Assembly: GCA_014529385.2 (NCBI GenBank)
Contig: CM043952.1
Span: 155,522,057 to 155,586,056 of the forward strand
DNA length: 64,000 nucleotides
Reading direction: 5' to 3'
DNA from: Adiantum capillus-veneris
Taxonomy: Eukaryota > Streptophyta > Polypodiopsida > Polypodiales > Pteridaceae
Shown here: piece after piece, positions 1 through 12,800 of the stretch
How positions within the stretch are numbered: the stretch's first letter is position 1
Layout of the letters: the number at the start of each line of letters is the position of its first letter
The notes under the pieces: model-generated
Databases searched by the model: none
What the model was told of the DNA's origin: nothing
What the model saw: the letters and a program-made list of their open reading frames with translations, nothing else
Position numbers and translations under genes: made by a program

Positions 1-1547
1 AAGATCCCAGGTCACACCTCCTCTCTCCTTTTCTAAGGGAGATTCGTAATGGTTGAATGACGGCCATGTGCCAACTTTTGATTTGAAGAGTGCATCCTAC
101 AAGCGAGGAGGGGAAAGCCCTCCCAAAAATATAACCTATTCCCTAGCTTTTTTCATAGTGCTAGTAGGTGCAAAATTTCCATTTAAAATTATTGCCATTC
201 TTTTCTCCTTTTTTGCAATTAGAAGGTGGCTTCCCCCCACTCACTCTGGTTGCGACCTAGTCCTTACACTACATCTCTTCAAAATCTGTAGGTTTTTTCA
301 CCCTCAGATTTAAAATTTAGAGTTAAATCTCAAAACTTATTGGAGGGATTGCACTAAACCTAAGCTTTTTTTTAGCACTAAAGTGTGTGAATGAAGCAAT
401 GGCCCCGGTATGCAAGACCTTGCCCATAGATTATTAAATCAATCATCTTCTACCTCCACTACTAGAAATTTGATCGATCTCACTCATTCCTTGGTGGCAT
501 AAATGGATTTGCAAAGTTGAGAGATGAATAGGTCAAATATAGGGGAGAAAAATGTGAAGAAGAAGAGGCTAATATTTGTGGATGCAAGTGTGGTACTGCA
601 GGAGGATAGCCATAGGCGTGAGTTTGTTACGATCATTGAACCCATGGGTGGAAGAGGGTATGCATTTTCACGCAGGATTAGATAGAATATTGGTCGAAGG
701 TAAAGGTTGAAAAGCTGGTATGGACGATTAGAAGAATTGAACCATGACATAAGATGACATGTTTTGGACCCTACAAAATTGAACAGATAGATGTGGATGA
801 TTCATTCATGTTGGCTCACATCATATTAAGCATGGGGTTGTAGCACCATGTTTTTGGGGTCACAACAAATACATTACATCTAGGTCAAACCTTGGGGGTT
901 CATGAAGGGTAATGTTTGGTTTTGCAATATAAGCAACATGCACACTTGGAAATATTGTTAAGGGGCAAGATCAAAGCTAACAAAAAAAACTTAGATTAGA
1001 GTTTATTTGGAAACTTCATTACAATTGAATTAATTAAAGAGGTTATTATTGTGTGCACTCACACATGTTTTCCAGTTTGGCATAGAGGGATCAAGGGCAA
1101 AGGGAGTTACATACTCTATGAAGTTGTGTAATTTTCCATGATGTACCAACAAAGACTTTCAAAAGAGGGATTCCAAGAGGTTTCCTTATGTGCCACGCAA
1201 GAATATCTACTATGCGTTTCTCCAAATTTTAGTTTTGAACTCTCAAGCCCATGAGGACATGCTCCAAGCACCCTTCACCAAGATGGAGCTCTTTCAAACC
1301 TTGGGTGCAGCACGACCAAATGTATAGCAATACTTTAAGTGTCTGAGGTTGTAAGAGTTTTACATTGTAGGGTATTTTGTTGTCGGCTATTGTCGATCTG
1401 AGATGTGGCCTAAAGTGTTTATCGGAGTAAGCACAAGTTTTTGGAGTTCGTTTTATAATGAGGTTCTTGGATTTAGTGTTAATGCTTGCTAGCACATTTT
1501 TTATATTTGTTTGTGACTATGTATCAAGGTGCATGTGCACATATTAA
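1..1547. other. AT-rich sequence without recognised gene
   Basis: I see no coding region, RNA gene or bounded repeat here. Open frames are under 90 codons, fall on both strands and show no family motif. The right edge meets the TTAA flank of the inverted-repeat element that starts at 1548. Confidence 0.6.
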
Positions 1548-2882
1548 CACTAGGTTGGTAACCTAACAGGACATAAAAGTGTCCTTTCAGGGTTTTGAAA
1601 AAAACCTCCAAAACCATAGTAGATCCACTCATTTTGTAAAATCCTTTCATGAGGTTATAGTTCAAGGCCTACTACACATGGAAAAAATAAGAAACTTGTA
1701 AAATTTCTCATCTTTTGGTCACACTGAGCCTCCAAAGTTGATGGACCATTACATTTTCATCAAATTAGTCATTTCTTACGTTTTGTTGCATAAAAATAAG
1801 ATTAGGGATTTTTGTAGGACTTGAGATAAATTCCCTAGTTAACTTCAATGGGTTGGTGATCAGAACATATGATTGCTTCTCACTCACTATTTTTTGTTTT
1901 GCCAAAAGAAATAGGTACAAAAAAGTTGAATTTTTACCATTCTGCAAACCTATCATCAAAGTTTCTATAGCCACGCTCAATACAAATAATATATGCACGT
2001 TTTCTTAGTTCCCTATTGTCCTTTAGGTTCATAAGGAGCCTTGGAGCATGTCAAAAGAATAATACATCTCTTACTAAGGGGAATCTTGGGGACAAAGATG
2101 AAGTGCTAAATACAGCAAACATGAAAAAGCTAACATGAAAAAGCTAGGTTCAACATTATGAGTTGTAGAATGCCATAGAAACTATTCAATATCTAGCCAA
2201 ATTTGATCCTTATGACTAGATATGGTTATTACCTACAAAATGCATGTAGTTGTCACAAGAAACTAACAATATTGAAAAAGCTATACTTGATATACTAGAA
2301 TGTTTCGTTTTCTTCTATGATTGAAAAAATCAACCATCGTTGTCTACTATGCAAAATAGGGTATTAGGTGCCCCAAAACTCAAGGAATATTAGCTTTATG
2401 TTACAATATGTGACATAGAAAATCAAAACTGCATTTGGATATCATGAAAGCCACCAAAAAAATCATAGAAGAGCTAAAATTGGCTAAAAAACAGGATTTG
2501 ACAATTTTTATAATTTGTTCATAACTTACAACTTTAACATTTATTTCTCCCTAGAAGCATTTGGACATGTTGAGGACTACTAAAGATAGTTCTCTAGCAT
2601 TATAGACCTCACAAACATGAATTCTAGAGTGGTATAGTTGCAAAAAGTTGAAAAAATTCAAAAACAGGACCCGTTTTTTCACACAGTTTAGGTTGTGATA
2701 TGTTGTGCAAGGACAAGGTTAAAGATGGAATTGATATTCCAAAAAAATGTCAAGTTTTTTTCAGCTCATGAGACAACTTTCTAGACAGATAGCACCTCCA
2801 AATCCATTTTGAAACTCTTGACATAATTCAAGGAAAATGGTCACTACACAGGACATAAAAGTGTCCCATTACCAACCTAGTG
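1548..2882. mobile_element. Non-autonomous DNA transposon with CACTAGG terminal inverted repeats
   Basis: The two ends are exact inverted copies of CACTAGGTTGGTAA, each flanked by TTAA (1544-1547 and 2883-2886). Just inside each end lies the quasi-palindrome AGGACATAAAAGTGTCC (1568-1584 and 2850-2866). The 1335-bp interior is AT-rich and encodes no recognisable transposase. CACTA termini are the hallmark of En/Spm (CMC) elements, but those make 3-bp duplications; a TTAA flank is typical of piggyBac. The TTAA could also be a chance extension of a CACTA element. That this is a transposon is well supported by the paired ends; the superfamily is left open. Confidence 0.75.
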
Positions 2883-2991
2883 TTAAAGTAAGAGTATGGT
2901 TCTTTTGTTTGATACTATTTGAGAGGCAACATATTTACTTTGCTACACTATCCTCTACAGAGTAGCTATTGAGGTCTTGATCTAGTATTTC

Positions 2992-4321
2992 TCATTGTAT
3001 GTGCTCGCTCGCTTTCTTGTTTGCTCGGAAGTACTCGCTCGAGGATTGAGATTCCTCGATTATGCCCAGTTCAATTTTTTGCTCTTGAAAGATATCTAAA
3101 GTTTTCTGCACCTTGAGATCATCAAATTCATTTTTAAGATCATCATACCATTTTTGAAGAAGTATATATTTATCATGCTCTTCTTCCTTTGCAAAACTTT
3201 GGTATGGAATATTTACTAAAGAGATCATTCTCTTTCTTAATTCCAACCACACTTGTTCTCCTTGTTTTCTGACTTCATTCTTCAATACTTTAACATCATG
3301 AGGTAACAAATACCACCCATCTAGATCCAAATCCTCATCACACATTTCCCTCAGTTTTGTTTCCAGTTCCTAACAAGCCTGAACCCTGCTCAAAAGTACA
3401 TTGTTGTCAGATTGTAATTTAGAGTAATCATTACCCAAGATTTCAATTATTTAAGGTTGTCATCCACTGTTCCTTCCAAGATTGAATCATGTCTGATGAC
3501 TTCTCCCTTCTTTGCAACTGAGTTCTATAAAATTCCACAGAACTGTTAGCACTCTGTAAGTCATCTTTCAGTTTAGGAATCATACCCTCCTGATCTGAAA
3601 TCGGTTTGGTATCCTCCTCAGTTCTTTTAGAAACAGTTTGTAGTTGAGCGATCTAAGTTTCCAACTGAAACTTCTCTCTTTGGAGTACTGAATTGTTCAG
3701 TTGGCTCTTTGATGCAAAGTTATTAACAAGGTCAAGAGCTTTATAAACCTCAGAAATTGTTATTTGATTGCCAAACTTACTGAACAGTACACCTTCCCCC
3801 AAATCTGGTTTGACTTCTTCTGCAGGACTCTCTATTTTCCTCCTCTTCAACTTCAAGGATGACTTAGAAGAAAAAACATGACCTGCATTAACATTTACTG
3901 GGGGTTTTGGTGTTTGCATCAAAGTATCTAGATCAGTATCAAACGGATCTCCCAAACTTCTCCATAGATTTTCCTCCTCCTGTTCTGTTTTTAAGAGTGT
4001 CATGTCTTGGACTTGAAAATCTTGTTGTTTCTTTGCCATGTTCTCTGAATGAGGACCGTCCACTTCTGCTTGTTTGTTACCCTCAATATGTCCCCCAAAA
4101 GCAAAGTCTTGGCTACTTAAACCTGTCAATGTTGTCATACTCATAGCATGAACATGTAGGGCAATCAGGAAAGCCCCAATCTTGGTAGATCTATCCTTTC
4201 TTTTCTTTTTCTGAAACACCTCTGAGCTTATCCTTTGACACAATAAGTTAGCCCAACCAATTTGTCTACCACATTCTGCAGAATGAAGAATACCATAGTT
4301 CTCTTTAGAAATGTATTATCA
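2992..4321 (-). pseudogene. Decayed coiled-coil protein, family unknown
   Basis: Read on the minus strand, a coding-like frame runs from just inside 4321 to 2992. It starts with a basic stretch (residues like QKKKRKDRSTK near 4200), then an acidic linker, then long Glu/Lys/Gln/Leu-rich segments typical of coiled coils. It is broken by a TAG at 3653-3655, a frameshift near 3455 and another TAG near 3373. Between the breaks the amino-acid style stays constant, which is why I treat it as one decayed gene. The 5' end abuts the inverted repeat at 4319, which may have truncated it. It resembles the low-complexity accessory genes often carried by plant transposons, but I cannot name a family. Confidence 0.45.
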
Positions 4322-5170
4322 AGAAAACAATCAAGGACAATTTTTGAATTCAAACTGCAAAACGGCTAGATTATTTAAATTCAAATTTTCCCCGAGAATG
4401 AAATTTAAAATCTAGCATGCAAAACCATATCATGTAACAAATATATGGAAAAAATTTAGCATGTAAATCACATATTTATAATCTCCACTCAAATTAGTGA
4501 TCATATCTATCATGAAGAGAATGGAGTTTAGGAGGGCCTCTTTATTTGCCATGAAATTATGGAGGTGATTAACATTTTGACAAATAGGTGCATGTCATGT
4601 GTGCAAATATGGGGAGTGTGTAAGAGAGGTGTAAGAATGGTCAAAGGATGCACTTTTTCCCCAAAAAAATAGTGTGGACAACTTTATAAATTTTGGCCTT
4701 CCATAACTTTTACATACAATCTCCGATTTGAGTGGAGATTATAGATCTGTGATCTACATGCTAAGCTCTTTCCGTATTTATGTTACATGATATGGTTTTG
4801 CCTGCTAGATTTTAAATTTCATTTTTGGGGGAAATTTTAAATTCAAATAAACTAGTTGCTTTGCCAATTTGAATTCAAAAGATGTCCTGTGATTGCTTTC
4901 TTAATACTAGAGATTTGACTCCTTCAAACTGCCAAATAAAGAGGCCCTCCTAGACCCCGTTCTCTTCTCAATGGTAGGAGTTAAGGAAGGTCAAAAAAAT
5001 CATAAAGTTGCCCACCCCCTTTTGGGAGGGAAGTGCATCATTTGACCACTCTTACACACCCACCATTCTTGCACACACATGGCGTACACCTATTTGTCAA
5101 AATGTTAATCACCTTCATAATATCATGGAAAACAAAGAGGCCCTCCTTGACCCCATCCTCTTCCTAATGG
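4319..5170. repeat. Two interleaved inverted repeats (arms A-B-A'-B')
   Basis: Arm A (about 4319-4500) reappears as its reverse complement at about 4718-4917. Arm B (about 4505-4700) reappears reversed at about 4965-5170. Identity by eye is about 80-90 percent with small indels. The order is A-B-A'-B', not the A-B-B'-A' of a simple foldback, and a short piece of B' (AAAGAGGCCCTCCT) occurs three times (4530, 4932, 5128). No coding sequence is present. Likely a foldback or MITE-type element rearranged by tandem insertion. Confidence 0.75.
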
Positions 5171-5198
5171 TGGAACCTCTTTGATTGTGCATATTGTC

Positions 5199-5355
5199 AA
5201 TTGAAGGTTGTGGAGCATCCATGCTTCTTTCTCTAGGCTTGTAGTGCTTCATTGAATCTTTGAAGGACTACTTATTGCCAATTGAAGTTTGTGGAGCATC
5301 CACACTTCCTGCTCTAGGCTTGTAGTGCTTCATTGAAGCTTTGAAGGACTACTTA
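5199..5355. repeat. Tandem duplication, 81-bp period, two copies
   Basis: Two adjacent copies begin AATTGAAGGTTGTGGAGC at 5199 and AATTGAAGTTTGTGGAGC at 5280 and stay aligned to CTTTGAAGGACTACTTAT. Copies differ at a few positions. No coding function is evident. Confidence 0.8.
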
Positions 5356-5359
5356 TAAA

Positions 5360-6128
5360 ACCCCTTAGCTACGAATTTTTCACCAATAGAAGGGATCCTT
5401 TTCCTATTCAATTTGTAAATTTTTTGAAAATTATTTTTTCAACATTGTTCTATATGTGAAAATGTCAGAAAATATAGTTCAAACAATAATCCCTACTATT
5501 GAACCCATGTGATAGGAATTTTTTTATTGTAGTGAGTCCCACGAGTCTTAAAAGTTTTGCAGGGGTTGAAAATATGGTGTATTACCCACCCTTGCGAAGT
5601 TTCATGCACATTTGAAATCATTTCACCGGTCCATGGCTTCACAATCACCATGTTTTTTTTGTAGGGCTCCCTATGGCCAAAAATGGCCATCGTGGAACCC
5701 TAAACCGATAAAACGGTTTTAAATGTCCACCACTGAACTTTGCATGGGTGGGTGATATTGTGCATACCTTGCCCTTTCAAAGTCTCATGGCCATATGAAA
5801 CCGTTTTGTCACAATTGCCATAATATTATTTTTCCCATGGCGCTCATTTGGGACCCTGTGCCAAACATATAGCTATAGGGCAAGAGGGTTTTTTATTCCA
5901 ATTAAATATTGTAAGGTTTTTGACTCACACAAGACTTTAAGAATACAAAAATATATAACATAGTTTACAATTGGAATGTGCATTAGCTTCAATTATAGGC
6001 TCTAAAAACCCAATTACAATTTGATTGCATATGGTAACATTGGTATGGGGGGTATTTTTGCAAGCATTTTATAGTGAGTGCTTTTTTCAAGCATATTCCA
6101 AAAAGATTTTATAGAGAGAATATGAGAA
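5360..6128. other. Non-coding spacer with a diverged internal repeat
   Basis: No gene is recognised. Segments near 5575-5690 and 5745-5860 resemble each other in order (TGCATA..., TTTCATGG..., CACAATTGCCAT...), suggesting an old duplication of about 170 bp, too diverged to bound. Confidence 0.4.
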
Positions 6129-6129
6129 A

Positions 6130-6226
6130 AAGAGAGAGAGAGAGAGAGAGAGAGAAGGGGGAGAAAGAATTAGACGATGGGATAGAGAAAGAGAGTGGTC
6201 ACTTTCAAGCATCCGCACATTGGGGG

Positions 6227-6295
<69 letters not shown>

Positions 6296-6490
6296 TGCAT
6301 ACCACAAAGACTTATCCTCTCTCTTATCTTGACTCTTCCTCCCTCTCTCTCCATCTCCACAGAGAGAGAATAAGCAAGAGAGAGGAAGAGAGGTAGAGAG
6401 ATAGAGAGACAAGGGGGAGAAGGACAAAGAGAGAGGGAGAGAGAGGGAGAGATAGAGAGACAAAGGGGGAGAGTGATAGAGAGAGCGAGG

Positions 6491-6569
<79 letters not shown>
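6130..6569. repeat. Compound GA/CT microsatellite
   Basis: Long pure (GA)n runs lie at 6130-6155, 6230-6295 and 6494-6569, joined by GA-rich interrupted sequence. All frames through it read as Arg-Glu or Leu-Ser repeats, an artefact of the dinucleotide. Confidence 0.95.
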
Positions 6570-6570
<1 letters not shown>

Positions 6571-6599
6571 CATGCATACCGTAAGTAACAAAATACATC

Positions 6600-7890
6600 A
6601 TCCCAAAAATTCTAGACAACAAAAACAAAGCTTAAAAAAACTTGAACATTCATTATTCATAGAATGCATGAAAATGCCATTTTATAGCCCCTATAGCATG
6701 AATAGATGGTTGATGTTACATGCTAACCACCTCATACCCTTTGGCACAATGTAAAAAAACATTATAAAACATTGCATTGTCATGTTCAGCAAGCCAAACA
6801 GACGCGCTCCAAGATCATATCCAAAACTGGAAACTATTGATAAACCTTCATCATAAGAGTTTCGAAATTGGAAATATGCGGAGGAGGAAGAGTTGATGGT
6901 AAAATACATTGAAGAACATGTTTTCTAGTTGAAGGTCAAAAGAACCTACTCCTCTCTATACATATTCTATGGTGAGGCCCCGTAAAAGGTGTGCTCCAGT
7001 TAATGTGTATCACCAAATGTGTCTCAACATTTGAGAATCCCACATGTCAATAAAACCTCACCTCAACCCTCCATAGGCTCATCACACTGGACTATGGTCA
7101 AGCTTATAAATGACTATCTTCCAATCAATTCTCAAAAATGATCAAGACTGCCGTATGTGCCAATAACCCGGAGTGTATATTACTGCCAACAAAGTAGGAT
7201 TTGCCCACAAATATGTGCCAATAAGTTGAAAGCACTGCAAGAAACCTTACGGGGATAACACGCTCTCAAAAGAGATAATCGGCACTCAAAACATTCTCAC
7301 GCATAAACCATAGAGCAAGCACTACTCCTATGCATCCCACAATGATATATGCTGCAAATATCTTTGAACAATTGTCAAGAGTACTGTATCCAACTGTACT
7401 TGTAAGCTATGAATGTAATCAATAAATCCAAATGATGACTATATGCATTATCAAAACAAGAGTGGCATACATAAGCCAAACCCTCTCTTAAAATTGTAAT
7501 GAAGAGAGCACAATTGTGTTCAATAGCCAAAAATCAAATCTCTCTAAAAACCTGTGACTACCTACTGCTTGATATCAAAAGCTCTCATATGTAGCTAGGT
7601 ATGATCCTTTAGCCATCCCAAGTGCCTCATCAGCTGCCTTCAACTATACACGTGTGTATTGGGAAGAGTGAGGCCAAGGAGTGTGTGTGCACTCCGCTCT
7701 TTGATGCCAAAAAGCTCCTTTCCTCTATGTCTGGTCAAAGCCAAGATGCCACCCCAGGAGGGCATGCATCAAAAAGGAAGTGAATGTATGTATCGATCCC
7801 TTCTCTCTGTTGTGCAAAAAATCCATTCTCTCTATTGTGAAAAACCAGTGAAGGCCAAAGCATGACTTGCATTACAGTATTTTGTGCTAT
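6600..7890. other. Spacer without recognised feature
   Basis: AT-rich DNA with only short unrelated open frames. I see no splice-framed exons, RNA gene or transposon ends. Confidence 0.5.
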
Positions 7891-8085
7891 TGAAGAGCCT
7901 TTTCTTGCATTTTTAATTTCTACAACACACAAAACTTCTAGCTCTATTGTGATCTTTGCGGTACTATAAGCCTTGCTTAGCTTGTGTATTTGAAGAGCCT
8001 TTTCTTGCATTGTTAATCTCTTCAACACACAAAACTTCCAGCTCTATTTTGATCTTTATGGTACTGTAAACCTTGCTTAGCTTGT
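7891..8085. repeat. Tandem duplication, 100-bp period, two copies
   Basis: TGAAGAGCCTTTTCTTGCAT starts copies at 7891 and 7991; both continue through CAACACACAAAACTTC and CCTTGCTTAGCTTGTG with few differences. Confidence 0.85.
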
Positions 8086-9672
8086 GAGCCAACACCCTTC
8101 CAAGCAAGTATGGCATTTCCTTTGCCCAAGAAAATCGTCAGGTTTCAAGGGCAGTTTAGCATGGTGATAGGTAAGCTACCTGGTGGAGAAAACTCCAAAG
8201 GGAAGGTTGAAGCAAGTCCTGTAGTACTTGGGCCTTTGACCTGAGGTACTTGGTCATTGCCATGCCCATAATTTTCAGTGATGTGGGTCTCTCAAGGGCT
8301 CTGCGCTAAGAGAGTAGATAAACCTCGCCTCTTAGGCAGACAAGTCCTCACGTAGTCTAGGGAAAACTAGTAACAAAAGCGTCTGCCTTAGGATTCTAGG
8401 TGCAATTGAAGTCTTTATAGTCTCTCTTCCTTTCATATTTTAATTTGTATATATCTTTTTCTATTTTGTTTTGGGGAGACGACAATGGTACCAATCCCCA
8501 ACTCCCAAAACAAAAACTTAGCTTGAGTTAGTAATTAATGCTACCTATAATATATTTGAAGCTCTAAAAACCCCAATCTTTGAAGCACAGCGTAAAGTTT
8601 TTTCTGTGTAGCTCATAAAATACAACCTTAGCCTGCTATGAAGCCAATGCACACAAAAACGGTGAATCCCTTCCACTGAGCTCTTATGCCAGTTGAAAGG
8701 AGTGAAAAAATGTGGATGGGTGCATGCATACATGCTTGTGTGGTCAGGGAGAAGGAGAGTACACAGTGTGTGTGGTAAAGCCCTTTGGGAGGAACACAAA
8801 GAGGAGACTCACCTCCAAACTGAGAATAAACTAGTAAAGCTAAATATTTAAGCAATGGAGGTAGTCATGGTAGCCAAAGCCAAGGAGGATGTTGATCCAA
8901 CCCATTAAGAAACTCTTCAAGAATCACTTTTAAAAGCAAAATATTGTGTGAAAGAGATCAATGGAAAGATAAGGGGGAAATGGAGAAAGCAATCAACTAG
9001 AAGAGACAAAAATGAGAGAAGCTCAATAAGTCCACTTTTGCAAATATAGACCCTCCAAATTTTTATGGATCCATTAAAGACCCCAAAGACTTCAAGCAAC
9101 CCTAGAGATTTGTTTGCAATGCCTTTGAATCCCTTTCAGTGGCCCAAAAAAGGCAAGTGGTCTAGGCCGCAAAGCTCAAGGGTAAGATGAAAGACCTACG
9201 TACTCCTCTACCAACTAGATGATGATGTCATCTACCTGCCAATGGAGATAGTGAGAAATAATATCAACATGGAGTGGGAGGACTAGGAAATGGAGCTTGC
9301 CACTCTTACACTAGAAGGTTATGAGCTACTAGACAATCATGTCAAAATGTGCACTAACAACTTTGTGGATGGATAGCTCAAATGGGGAATGAAATGTTTC
9401 CACAAGTTTCTAGATTTTTGCCAAGTATACTATGACTCTACAAGGGAGTAACAAGTGGACCCCACTTATTGCCCAACCCACCAAATTATCCCATTAGACA
9501 AGTGCCAAGGATGCTACTAAGGCTAAATTAAGAGTGTATCATTGAGTGATCCCACAACTGATAGAAAAAGTTAATATTAATCATTGTACTCTTTTAGAAT
9601 TTTGATCCCTTGCAGCTAGCAAGCCAATGAAGCATTGAAAACCATTTGAAGACAGAGTGAAGCAAGCACCAA
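8086..9672. other. Spacer without recognised gene
   Basis: No gene recognised. A plus-strand stretch near 9240-9450 reads as a mildly protein-like frame with two stops, too weak to annotate. Confidence 0.4.
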
Positions 9673-9835
9673 ATAGGAAGGAATGCATTGGCTAGTCTCT
9701 TCACACCCTTGGATCAACCATTTTTGAAGATCATTATCAAGATGTAGAAGCAATCACAAAATAGGAAGGACTGTGTTGGCTAGTCTCTTCGAACCATCAA
9801 ATCAACCACCTTTGAAGCTCTTTCTCAAGATTTTG
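9673..9835. repeat. Tandem duplication, 88-bp period, two copies
   Basis: ATAGGAAGGAATGCATTGGC at 9673 recurs as ATAGGAAGGACTGTGTTGGC at 9761, both followed by TAGTCTCTTC and ATCAACCA. Confidence 0.75.
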
Positions 9836-12800
9836 GTCCGTGTTGCACAAGGTCTACAACCAATGCTTAACAATCAACATAGAACTCCTACCATAATCAC
9901 AAACAAGTCATCCATTCTCATACCTCTCCCACAACAAAAGCTCCTATAAGTGATCCAAATGATGAGCTCAAGCTTCTAGCTCACTTGTAGTTGCTATGGT
10001 TACTTTCAATATAAATCCCTTCATGAGCTAAATCGGGCAAGGCATTTGAGAAAGGATGGGTTTGATAATGGGGATAGTGTCCATTACAAAGCTCTACTCA
10101 ATTGGTTTGCAAATCATAATCTAGTTGTCCACAAAGTTGGTACATCCATGGACCATGTCTACTTCAACAAGACTCCATATTGATGATAAATATTTCTATA
10201 AACAGCATTCGTAACTTTAATCTCTCTTTGTCAATTTAAGCATAAACAATCACTCAAAGGTAGTTCAATTCAAGGTGATCACTCTTCAAAAGATGCAAGA
10301 GGATGTAATTTTTAATCAACAATGGATGTCTCTAATACTTTCACTACGTTCAAAGTCCAAGAATTGTTTTGTCAAATGCACGCCAAAAGAAAAACAAGGG
10401 ACATTGGTGGAAAAACCCAATACAAAGCTACCTCTAGCTTCACCAAATCCCATCGAAAAGCATGTCTCTAGCACCACTAAATCAAATTATCTAGGTAAGG
10501 GTAAGCTAACATGGAGAAAAGTTCTAGATGTGCCATTTTTCCTCTGATTTTTTCGCTTTGGTATTAAGATATCAAGAAATTAGCATAAGTTTCTCAATGA
10601 AACTTCCTCTTATTTCAACAATCCTTGCTACTAAATAACCTCGAAGATGCATTTAGAAGCAAAAGTCAAGGAAAATTACACCAACCAAAGGGTAGTGCAA
10701 TGGCACTCCAACAACCACTTTAAAGTTCCAAGCATGAACTTCATCATCAAGGCCTAACAAGCTACAAAGCCAGGATTGGTAAGCCCTATATCATATGGTT
10801 GATAGCTCCTTCATCACAACTAACACCATCTTTCTTTATGATTACAATAACTAGGTATTCATTCATAGATTGACTTTAGCAAATGCAACAAGCACTCATT
10901 GTGCAAATACAACAAGCACTAAATTCTTTGCAATCATGCCACATGACCCAAACTACCTTTACATCATCACATGCACATACTTTTCCCACCAATTCAATAT
11001 GTTATGAAAACGCAATTTCACTATGCCCATTCTTGCAAGTTGTTTGCACTTTAAGGATTGATTGATCTACTTGCCTATGAGTTGAAATTTCTTGCGAGCT
11101 ACAAAATATCTTGTCCACAATTAAATAATAGAAGCCTACTAGGTTTTAGTCCACAAAATGAAAACAACCCCATACCATAACAAATGGGGGAAAAGACATC
11201 AAAACCTGCTACCAGAAAACTGACTTAAGAGCTCATCATTAAACTCTAAGGTCCCCAAGATTACTCAAAAAATCCAGTAAGAAGCAATAGGTAGCCCTCC
11301 TTTCAAGTAACCACAAACACACATTCAAACTTATAAGACATTGTACAAGAGTAGAATACCCAAAGTCTGAGAATATCCAGTAATACTAAATCAACCACAT
11401 ACCCTGAAAACCAGAGGGTATCATAAAAGACCATTCTAAACAGACTTTATATAAACATTTATAGCTCCAAGCGAGCACGATTCCCCAATCTATTTTGGTA
11501 TGTTTAAGCATTAGTATATAGGTCAACAAGAATCACCAAAGACATCCAACCAAGTTGAAGTCTTGAAACAAGCAAAAAGGTATGATTTGTAGACATTATT
11601 TTTTCTATTTTAAAGAAATTGAGAGTTTTTATAGACTAAAATCCCAATCTACCAGAGGCCAACTAAAGCATTCCAACTAAATCGTATTGGTAAAGAACAA
11701 AACTAACAAGTTTCAGCTTTTACAACTCACCAATGACCTACAATTAAAAGTCAAGATATGTCAATCAAACACTTAAAGCCAATACAAGGCTGATGGCTCA
11801 AAATTACACAAAGTAAAATTACTAAATATCAGAGTCAAAAGCTCCCACTAGACAGAGAGAAGCCATAGTTTAAGCCAAAAAGTTAAAAAACATAATGTTT
11901 TACCAAACCGACCAAGAGTGAGTTCCAAGAAGGCCTATGTTCCACATTAAATCATACTCATGAATCAATATCACACAAAAGAGATAGCAACCGCATGATT
12001 TCACCATGCCAAATCCACTACTAGCAACATCAAGTGAACCTAACCAGATAGAAATTACTCACCATAAAAAGCCCAAAAAAACACCAATCAATATGGTGCT
12101 CATAGATAGGAATGACCAAAAGAAGACATAGCATTAAGATCTCTAAACCAAGTTCTGCACATATCAAAAGGAAAGAAATCATGCCCCAAGTCCACCTAAC
12201 CCAATCAATCTGATAAGTTGCATCAATGGTTTAGCAACGAGTCAGAGGTAAGTTGCATCAATGGTTTTTTTGCTTATAGCAAAAAAACTTGAGTACCAAT
12301 TGCAATGAGAAGTAATTTTGAATAGGGTCAGCATTTGAAGGTAGAGAGAGCAAAAAAACCAACCCACAACAACCCCAGAGTAAACCTAAGGTCAAAACTA
12401 GTGGATCATAAGTTTGACTTCCATTTTATCCCAATAAAAAGGACCACCACAAACCGAATACATAATGATCCAAACAAATCCAAAGGAGTATTATCATTAG
12501 ATTTAACCACCTCTAATAACCATGAAATTACTAAGGGTCCGAAAAATTTTAAGTTATCAATAGGACAAGAGGATTATTCCTAATTTAGGCAAGGATCCTA
12601 AAAATATTCTTCAAACATCCTGAGCTACCAAAGCCAAACACAAAGTTCTATCTCCTATTTCAGAGTTAACATTGATTTGCTTCAAGAAATCAAAACAAAC
12701 AAAATCAATAATTGAAAATACACTATCCAAAACAAAACAAGCGTGATTTTGTCGGGACTTTAAAACTAGTTGTCAACATAGGATGCATTTATCATGGTGC

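Noticed and set aside
5575-5860. Diverged duplication of about 170 bp
   Set aside because: Only short ordered words match; not strong enough to bound as a repeat.
6074-6628. Open frames of 70-150 codons across the GA tract
   Set aside because: They encode only Arg-Glu, Ser-Leu or similar dipeptides from the dinucleotide repeat and exist in several frames on both strands.
9240-9450. Possible decayed coding stretch on the plus strand
   Set aside because: Two stops in about 60 codons and no recognisable motif; chance cannot be excluded.
10275-10547. 90-codon plus-strand frame
   Set aside because: Isolated, no motif, in AT-rich spacer with many frames of similar size.
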